Source: Hypericum androsaemum (Eukaryota > Streptophyta > Magnoliopsida > Malpighiales > Hypericaceae). From it: a stretch of 64,000 nt of DNA. How positions within the stretch are numbered: position 1 is the first letter of the stretch; each line of letters begins with the position of its first letter. Below are positions 26,886 to 35,800 of this stretch, one piece after another. Location of the stretch: contig OZ023192.1 of NCBI GenBank assembly GCA_963995505.1, positions 5,563,001 through 5,627,000 on the forward strand. The letters are read 5' to 3'. Both the position numbers and the translations under genes were made by a program. The notes below the pieces were generated by a model that searched no databases, was not told where the DNA came from, and worked only from the letters and a program-made list of their open reading frames with translations.

Positions 26886-29243
26886 TCAGGAAATTGAGTT
26901 CCTCCACCTCCTTGGAGTCTTTCTAGTCTGTTCACCAGGAACTTGGTTTCCAATCTCTTGGTTTTCCATGTTAGCTCCCTTTCCAAGTTTGCTCAGCTTC
27001 TTCCACCCTGAAGTCCAAGCTGATGCCTGCTTCTTATTCGTCATCTTATCGAACTGCTTCTGCAAGCTTTCCATGTCGTTTTGGAGCTCGAGGTACTTGG
27101 TCTTGACGCTATCGAGTTCGAACTTGAGCGTGTTGATGTCCTTCTTGGCTGTGGCCCATCCTTCTTGGAATGACTGTGGCGTTCCTTCAAGTAGTGTTTT
27201 CCTGTTCTGTATCATTGGTTGGTACTGTGTATCGCCCGCGACATCTTTAAGCGAGTTGCTGGCTATGGCATTGTTTATTTTGACCTGTTCTGAGAAGAGC
27301 ACTTGGATCACCACTCTGAGTGGCAGCCGTTCGTTTTGTGCAGCGTGCATACATGCGTCGATCGAGAGCTTCTGGCAGTCCATAACGCGACAGAGGCGCT
27401 TCCTTTCGTGTTCGGAGAGCGTTGGATGTGCCTGCACAGATAGGAACCATGATCAGACATCTTACACATATTACTTAATACAAGATCATAAACAAAAGGC
27501 GTAGACGGTTTTCGGGTATTTTGTTTAGGAAGTTACTAAGAGGATGCATAAATGTTGTTAGCTCCTGATCTTGCAATAGATCAAGGACATGAATTACCTT
27601 AAGATAAGAGTCAATGGCTCGATATAGTCCATCGTCGCAGGTCCTCGCAGATTCGGGAAGAGCTTCTGCTAGTACTTGAAACTTGGTCAGGGACAGGTTT
27701 CTATCCCTTGCAACCTCTGTAAGATAGCCATCAACAAGCCTAGCTACTCTCATCTTGGCATTAGGATTGGCCACCCTTTGGGTTCCATCATACATATGCT
27801 TGTCCGAAATTGATTGCCTGCTTGGACTCGAGCCCTCGGTCTGTTCCTGCACTAGAAACTGCTCAAGAATCCTCTGAACAAGATCAACATCATACATAGT
27901 GTCGCTCTTGTTGTATGAAGGAATCAGGAGATCAGCAAGTGTAGCCTGTTCGAACTGCATCCCTACGCGTTGCTCCAACTCGGTTACTAATGCTGGTGCC
28001 ACGTTTAACATGTTCGCGGTACGCAGGAGGCGGAGAAGGAAGCTGCAAGAGACGCTATCCTTCTGTGGTGGGATTATGCTGATGAGGCTCTCGACGATCA
28101 TACGCTGATCTTTCGTCTGGATCGATGGATGTTCGTCTTTAACTCCGGCGACAATCAGATGAAGTCCACCTTTCCAAGTACTACTATTGCCATTGCTGTT
28201 GCTAGTGCTGTTGCTTGTTCCTTCATCCATACTTCCTGCCCCATCTTTAATCAACCCGGGGAGCCATTTCGAGGCGTACTGAACTATTGCAGAACCGACT
28301 AATTCAAATCTCATTCCCTTTACTCTAATGGCAGTAATCACCCTAACAAAGTGATCAATCCTGAGGATAGAAACATCTTCAAACCACCAATCAGGAGGAA
28401 CTAGCTGGTTTCTGCTTGGACTAGAATCTTTCATTTCATTCCATTTCGGACTCGAAACATTCGATGTCTTCCCAGTGTACGCCCACCTAATTCCTTTCGG
28501 GTTGGCACACGCCTTCCACGCGATCGACTCGCTGCACCTCCGAACAATCTGAAGGTTCTCCGCCCACGGCGACAGCTTCTCGCAGCTCTTCAACACCATT
28601 ATCGAATCCCTCCACGACGACAACACGACATAGCTAAGGAAAGCTTCGGTCTTGAATATGAGGTTGCCTTCCTCCAAATCCTCTGTCATTTCCAAGTACT
28701 CTGCAGCACACCTGAGGCCAGAGATGTTGGCCGCGGTCAGATCAACAGCGACCCCGTAGCAGAACTTCGCAGCGAGCTCGAACGCCTCAGGACCGCCCGG
28801 AAGATCATCCAACACAACCTTGATCAGGTCCGGATCGCGCGACTCGTATACGATCCTGTTCATCTTCCCACTCCTTGAAAGAAGTGGATACTATCACCAG
28901 AATCAGAAACGAAAAACCCGATTCGAATTAGTCCATATGACTTAAAAGGCCAAAACTTCCAAGTAAGAGCTGCACATACCTTGTGCAAGTGGAAATTGAC
29001 ATCTCCAATCTTGACTAGAAGGTCACTAGGAATATCAGTTGCAACATACCTGTAGAATGAACAAAATCCACCAAATTACTTAACCATATGAGCGAGCGAG
29101 CGAACTTAAAAGACATCATTGAGAGAGAACGATACGAGCCATGATTGGTCTCTTAGCTCAAACCCATCAGTCTTAACTCCGTGCTTGCTTGGGGAAAGCA
29201 CTCCATTGCCATAATCTCTACCGTCACTCTCAGATTCCCACAT
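26886..29243 (-). CDS. NPH3: NON-PHOTOTROPIC HYPOCOTYL 3 (NPH3), BTB-NPH3 phototropin signalling protein
   Basis: NPH3 is the plasma-membrane-associated partner of phototropin 1, needed for blue-light phototropism, and serves as a CUL3 substrate adaptor. Four exons are read on the minus strand: 29243-29140, 29049-28980, 28890-27598 and 27431-26886. They sum to 2,013 nt, giving 670 residues. The start is MWESESDGRDYGNG. A BTB domain spans exons 1-3 (SWYVATDIPSDLLV, then FELAAKFCYGV). The NPH3 domain begins near PDWWFEDVSILRIDHFVRVI, and a C-terminal coiled coil holds KKDINTLKFELDSVKTKY. The protein ends RRWRNSIS, the conserved tail in which 14-3-3 binding at a serine has been described for Arabidopsis NPH3. 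Intron 1 (29139-29050) starts with GC, because the nearby GT at CTC|GTATCG gives a frameshift and an early stop. RPT2-like relatives are less likely given the tail and overall match. Confidence 0.94.
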
Positions 29244-30327
29244 GATGGCAACAAAAGGGTCGCTGCTAATTCTAGTGTAGAAGAAGAAGGAGAAGAGGAA
29301 GAGTTGGTTGCTTTTGATGAGCTAGTGAGAGAGGAGGAGGAAATCCCACATGGGATGCTTGGAGTTATTATCTTCACAATTGTCGGCTTGCTTGTGGAAG
29401 GGACTTCTGTTTATTTAAACGTTACAGGCTGTGAAGTAATGGGAGGAGGCACATATACTGTTTCGGATCATATAATGAGCTTCCCCCACCTTTCTTTCCC
29501 TCACTCAGCTGCTGCTGTTTCGGATCATATCTGGCGTTATATCCTATCGGTGATTTTTCTAATCATATTTTTTATATACGAAAATTTAGATATGAAATAT
29601 TTGATTTAATTCAAATTTCTTGAGAAAATTTTCTTTTAGTTTTCACCTCAGCCTTTAGTTTTTCGTACCTTGTAATGTCCTTACTATGTCATGAGTTTTT
29701 GGGTTTAATTTGATTGTTTTTAATAAATATTATTATTCCTTTTGAACTCTTTTCCAATTGAGCCCAACATAAAAAACTTGGTCCAATGAATAAGTAAAAA
29801 AGATCATAGTTATATTTATTAAATTGGAGATAATTTATTTTGAAGTAATTATATTAAATATGAAAATTTTGAAAATGGTCTAATTGGGGAAAGAAAAATA
29901 AAAGAAGATAAACTTAATAACACCTGAGACAATCAATCATTAGAAATTCAAATAAAGCAATATGTGTTGTTTTTTGTGTGGTAAGCAATATGTGTTGTTG
30001 ATTCTAAGTAGAAAGCCTCCATAAATAGTCCATGTTTACTCTATTTTAGAACGTCTAGATTCTGTAAGATCAAAATTAAGAGGCAGTGGTTATAATTGAG
30101 CCACGTCCCTATTTATCATTAAATAGGGAAACATATGATATGCTTCGGATTTTTTTTTTTCATTCTGCTGAGGTGTCTCCTTCGGAAAATTTCATACAAC
30201 TTCCAAACTATAACAATGGAGGACTTTTATAATTGGCCTCTCTTCTGTCACCTAATACCACTGCATTTTCGGGTCAGTTCGACTACCAACCAACCAACGA
30301 TTTGATTGCGCCTCCTCAAATTAATAT
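29244..30327. other. NPH3 promoter side and AT-rich spacer
   Basis: This region holds the NPH3 5' leader and presumed promoter. The words ttcggatcata and gctgctgctgtttcgg recur around 29459-29535. No TATA box could be placed with confidence and no further gene is seen. Confidence 0.45.
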
Positions 30328-31374
30328 GAGAAAAGTCTATTTTAATACCTTGTAGTATCATAAAATATCACTTTAGTACCATGTGGTAAAAAACCCATCA
30401 ATCGAGTATTAACATCACTTAGGTCCACGGGCAGCTGCTCGGACTTGCCCGGATCCTGCCCGGCCAACTAGGACAGCCACGTCAGAAAAATATAATATTT
30501 TTCTTTGCCAATTTTTTTCTTTTCTCTCCTCTTCCTCCTTCATGATGGGCCGCTCCATTCGAACCATACGCACCATCTTAGACCAAAACGGCTACGACAG
30601 CTACCTTGACGCTTCCGAGAATCTCAGCGAATCGGTGATGGACATGCGCCTCGGCAAGCTGGCCCTGGCCCCTCGTGCTCCAGCGCCTGGCCACCTCCCG
30701 TCTCCGGAGAACAACAGCCGGTGGCCTGCCGAGATTGAAGCTACAGCAGAGGAGCACTTCTCTGGGGAGATTGGGGAAGGAGTTTTGCCGGAGGATCTCC
30801 GGCCAACAGTAGAGGCATGCGTGGTTGGGCTCCGACAGTCCTCGGTCAACATGCAGAGATCCACTGCCGCGAAGCTCCGATCATCCTCGGTTAATCACTC
30901 TCCTCAACCTTTCCCTACACGACTCGAACAAAATCCTAATTTCTGACGTCGGCACCGTGAAAGCCCTCCGCTGGTGTCGCTTCTAATCAACGAATCCTCC
31001 CGGGGGAAGAAGGACTCGCTCACCACGCTCTACAAACTCTGCTCCATCCACCAGAACAAGGAGCGGGTGGTTACTGCTGGGGCGGTGAGGCCCTTCGTCG
31101 AGATGGTTGCCAAGCAGGGGGGCGGAATGGTGGAGAGGTCATCGTGGAAGAAGAAGAAGAAGAGAGAGAGAGAGAAGAAAAAAATTGGCTGCATGGCGCC
31201 ACGTCATTAGATTTTGCTGACGTGGTTGGCCTAGTTGACCGGGCAAGTTCGGGCAGCTGCCCGTGGACCTAAGTGATGTTAATTGGGTGTGGTTTGACTC
31301 GATTGGTAGATTTTTTTACCACATGGTACTAAAGTAATATTTTATGATACCACACACTAAAATAGACTCTTTTC
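30328..31374 (+). mobile_element. Pack-MULE carrying ARM-repeat (U-box 4-like) gene fragments
   Basis: The element is flanked by a perfect 9-bp target duplication, AATTAATAT (30319-30327 and 31375-31383). Its ends are long inverted repeats of roughly 200 bp: GAGAAAAGTCTATTTTA at the left and the complement of GAAAAGAGTCTATTTTA at the right, both running through atcacttaggtccacgggca. A 9-bp duplication with long TIRs is the Mutator-like signature. There is no transposase. The interior is host-gene sequence in + orientation (30541-31140, see separate entry). The inner parts include GA-rich and CT-rich tracts next to the TIRs. Confidence 0.88.
30541..31140 (+). pseudogene. Captured fragment of an ARM-repeat protein gene (U-box domain-containing protein 4-like)
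   Basis: Two pieces of the same gene type are joined. The first, 30541-30886, reads GRSIRTIRTILDQNGYDSY, SENLSESVMDMRLGKLAL and LPEDLRPTVEACVVGL, matching the N-terminal region of plant ARM-repeat proteins of the At3g01400/At5g58680 type. The second, from 30966 to about 31140 in a different frame, reads PPLVSLLINESSRGKKDSL then YKLCSIHQNKERVVTAGAV, matching an internal ARM repeat. The ARM repeats between them are missing, and the first frame stops at 30944-30946. It cannot encode the full protein. A transcript from it would be sense to the parent gene. Family identification is from memory of the motif pattern. Confidence 0.8.
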
Positions 31375-32840
31375 AATTAATATTTCGATCGAGCATTTGA
31401 ACTTCGTAATCAGAACATTAGTTTTGAATATTTTTTCTAGTTTCTTTTAATTGATTTTTTGTGTGTACACAAAAAATTGAGGATTATACTTAATAAACAC
31501 AGATTTCACTAACCCGCAAAACAATCCTGTGTCTAAGTGAGAAAAGGATGGGAGAGAATGTTAAATTTCAAATATGCCGTTATACTCTGAAGTGTGTCAC
31601 TATGACTTAGGTTGTCATCAAAGAATGATCAACACAAATTTCCTTAAGAAATGTATAAAAACATCATTCATCAAGTTCTAAAAGTTTGCATTAGTCAGAC
31701 AAGAAATACATACTATTCTAAAGCTGTTTTTGGGATGTTCTCTTGTTTTTCTAAACATAAATTTTTACCTATCAGAAATTAAACTCTGAAATTCTGTAAA
31801 TTTATGTACACTTTGTGCCATAACACCTGACGGAAATTTTCTCTTGTTGTATCTGAATCTGATAATATCTTGTTCTTAGGTCCATTTTGGAAAACCATTG
31901 ATAGCTCATCAATAATGGGTGTCTGGAGTTATTCTTTCACTGTCATCACATTCAATGATCTATAATTGTATAGTTGTAATGATTAACAATTTGATCGTCT
32001 CCTTGACTAGCTACTCCACAGTGTCTTTATGCATGGTTGGATGCATGTGTGGTTTCACGTTGACTTGTTGACTACCTTGTTTTATAGGGATCTTGTGGTC
32101 ATAACCCCGTATAGGGTGGGGGGACCCTTTAGTTTTTCAGATACATCTGCATATCCTTTTAACAACTGCTCCACTTCATGACCCCAGGACTACAAAATTT
32201 TATCTCACCAACAAAAACTCCCTTCTTCTGTTTTTTTACACCACCTAGTGTCCCCATATTTACTAGATCGACTAATCCAATTTTAAGTCGAGTAGGATAA
32301 TTAAAAGCTAAATTCTTCTTACAAATACTTAACACACTTAGTTAAGATAAAACAACTCGCTTACTGATTTATCTAACTGCTAGTTGGTACGCACCCTTTC
32401 AATTTAGCATATCCTGTATGCCAAGAGACTTTAAATTTAATTAATCAATAAATAGGTTCATTCACAAGACAAAGTTGAACATTTGGTTCTCTTGTATGAG
32501 AAGTTTCGAGGCTAGATGTGATAGGCAGCTAAATTACTTGGCTGTTGCTGGGTATTTTGTCTTCAGACTGCCGATTTGTGATTTCAGTTGGGATAGATGA
32601 TAGGCGATATTTCCTAGCCTATTGGATAGAGACGTCCCTCTGAATACCCAACCTGTAAAATTAGCATAGTTTAGTTATAGGGTAGTCGGGCTCTCTCTTG
32701 ATCTGTTGATCAAGAGATCTCCTCTTGAACTGCCCGGAATGTGGGATCAACGAGAGGTAAGTCGTCAGAACATCTTTGTGCTTGTTTTCTTTTATTCTAA
32801 TATAGTCATCTTTCCCGCCAAAAAAAAGGTATATATCTAT
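31375..32840. other. AT-rich spacer with a possible LINE 3' tail
   Basis: No gene is recognised. From about 32500 to 32829 the sequence is less AT-rich, contains gatctgttgatcaagagatc (an inverted repeat) and ends in tttcccgccaaaaaaaa. This resembles the 3' end of a truncated non-LTR element in + orientation, but no coding part is present. The GT61 3' UTR should also lie just below 32841. Confidence 0.4.
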
Positions 32841-35800
32841 CTATTCACAAGCGCATCCTTTAATGCGTGAATCTTCGCCCTTGTTAGTCCCCTCCTCCAA
32901 CTTCCTTGCCTTAACCTCACTAAGAACTCTATTAGCCCACTCAGAGAAATAGCTCTCGTTGTACCCAATAGTGGCACCCTTGTAAGTGGACATGCACCGG
33001 CGGTCGTCCTCCGGGAAAGGGCATTCTGGGCCGCCGGCGTCTCGCCAAGCGCCCTCGTGTCTCATCCCGGACCAGCTCGCTATCCAGTGGTACACGTATT
33101 GGCCTACTCCGGCCAGCTTCAGCCAGCCTTTGGGGAAGAACTCCATGACGCTGCTGTTTCTGTCCATCAGGAACAAGTTGGTCAACTGGGCCCCGTGTGG
33201 GGATACGAGAATATCGGTCAAGCTCATTAATTCCACCTGCGCTTCATTAAAACAAGTTATTATTAACGTATATATAATTATATTAATTGGATTATTGTAT
33301 ATGGAAAATTTATATGGTTGTGATAAATATCAAGATTTTTTTATTTTTTTGAAAAGGTAAATTTCAAGATTATTTTAGTTGAAAGATGTAGGATTAGTTA
33401 CCGATTTGAATTTGTTTTTTTTCTTAGTTGCCAATAAAAACGTTGTACAATAATGACACTTAAAGTACATGTCATGAGAAAAATAGTGACATGTCATGGA
33501 TACAACGACTTGTCATAATACGCGTTGTAATTAAATTAATTGAATTTAGTAAATATCACAGTAAATAAGATAAAATTCTTATCATATAGTGAAAAAATTA
33601 GAATCACAAAATAATAGTGAATAAAATTTCAATAATAGACGGTACTTTTTGAGAATTGTGGCTGTATATGGGAGCACCAGCACCTAGATTTTTATCTTTT
33701 TTTCTGTCAGTAGAATTTTTTATTTTTCGTCACGAGATAGTGCCAAATGATTTGAATCCGTTGACTACAGTGATGAGAAGTTTGACCATATCTATCTACG
33801 GCCCTTTCCGAAAGAGATAGAAAGCGGTCTTCATGAATCGGAAAGAGAAATCGAAATGTATGTTTCCCTCATCCTTTATATTAAAACCAGACATTCATTC
33901 CTGAGGACCGTATGCGATGTGACCCTTTTCCCATTTAGCAATAAAGTGACTATATCCTTACGGATGATTTATTTAAATTTCAACCCATTGGCAAATATAT
34001 TGGGTCAAACTTGCCGGCACTAGCGCTTATTCTTACAAAGTTGAAGTTCTTGTCCCCATTTTTTTTAAATCATATAGTAAGATTTTTACATGACATACAA
34101 ATTTAAAGTCTTGAATCGTAACAAATTATAAAAATAGCAAGTTATTTCTATACATGATTAAAAAATTACATTGATTTATCCACAAATATAATTGTTATTC
34201 CAATAGTTAAGATTTTATCGAATAACAATTTTATAGTAGATCTTATATTATTTATTTTATCTCTCCTAAATTATATTTTAAAAAATGTTCTAATTATTAT
34301 CACTTGACCACTCGATGTTAACATATGTGAGGTCTTTGTCCTACTTGTAGGCATCCCAAAATAAAAGCAATTTCCAAAGTAGGTGCATGCCTATCAAGTC
34401 AACGTTCCGTTTAGGCAATAATCCACCAGCAGTTGACTGGAATGGAGAGATTAGAAACGAGCAATTCTATGTTCAATATTTATACTACTAATTTTGTTAA
34501 GAATTCAGCAACTAGAGAACAAGATCGCGCAAAGAACACGGAACAAGAGAATTACGTGGTTCGGCCTAATGCCTACGTCCACGGTGAGAAAGGAGAACTT
34601 TTATTGATGGATCCGAGTCACAAAGCTATATAAAACCTTAGGGTAACATGTCTTTATATAGAGACAAACCCTTGGTGTACAAGTAACCTATCTAGGTCTA
34701 ATTAGGAGTCCAGAATCTAGTCAGAATAGGAATAGGAATAGAAAATAAGTCTTTCCTATTTCTCGCCATCCCAACAATCTCCACCTTGGCGAGAAATTAT
34801 CTCGTGGAAGAACCATTAAGCTCCACCCGAACTTCAACAAACTCCACCTTGACAAAACACCGCCCCATGAAGAACCATGAGATTTTGCAAAACCAATCCA
34901 ACTCCACCGACTCCATCTCGGACCATAGATAACTGCATCAATAAGACCATCTCAACTTTCTCTTCACCTTTTGTTCAATCACTTGGAGCCAGCCCCCAAG
35001 CTCGAGCTTCTGAGCTTGCTTGGCCTATTCTCTCCAACCTCTATTGAACTCCAACTAGCAAGTCCACCTGCTGAAGCAAATTTGTGACCAATAGATGCGC
35101 TCTCTATTTTTCGGTCAACCCCATGCTCCGCAACCTCGAACTGCTTCTCCGCTGGACCTTCTTGCCTCATACCAATGCTACATGCCATAGCATACAAAGG
35201 GCAACCTTTTGTTCTACCAAGTAGAACCCTTGACATGCCACGAACTCCACTGTTCGGCCTTGAGTGAGATACCTGATTCGCCCGTGGTGCTACCAACGGC
35301 TTCGTATTCCTCATGCAAAACCTACCCAACACCTTTGACGTGCACGTCCTTTTAGACAACCATAGCGGAAACTTGCTAACTTTGTCTTTGCGAATCTCAA
35401 CTCTACTCAAACCATTCATGTCAAGCTTTTGCTCCATCACACAAGAGCTTTTCTCCCCTCTATCAGAACCCAACGAGGTGACTCCACCTACAACCGTGTT
35501 CCCCACTAACCTGTAGGTGTTTCTAGCATTCCTTTCACCCTTCATCACCACCACAGCATCCTTCTCCACCTCTATTAGCCCGCCTACAACATTATAGTTG
35601 TACCCATTATAATCCAAGGCTCCTAACGAGATCAAATTCCTCTCCAACTTTGGAACATGCCTAACCCCACACAATTTTCTCTCAACACCATCCCACATCT
35701 TAATTCGGATATCACCTATGCCAGCAATTCTACTAGTAGAACCATCACCCATAGTCACCATACCTGAATCAACGAACTTGTAGGTGTCGAACCACCCTCT

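Noticed and set aside
26740..27504. 254-codon plus-strand ORF
   Set aside because: Antisense to NPH3 exon 4 and flanks; no domain.
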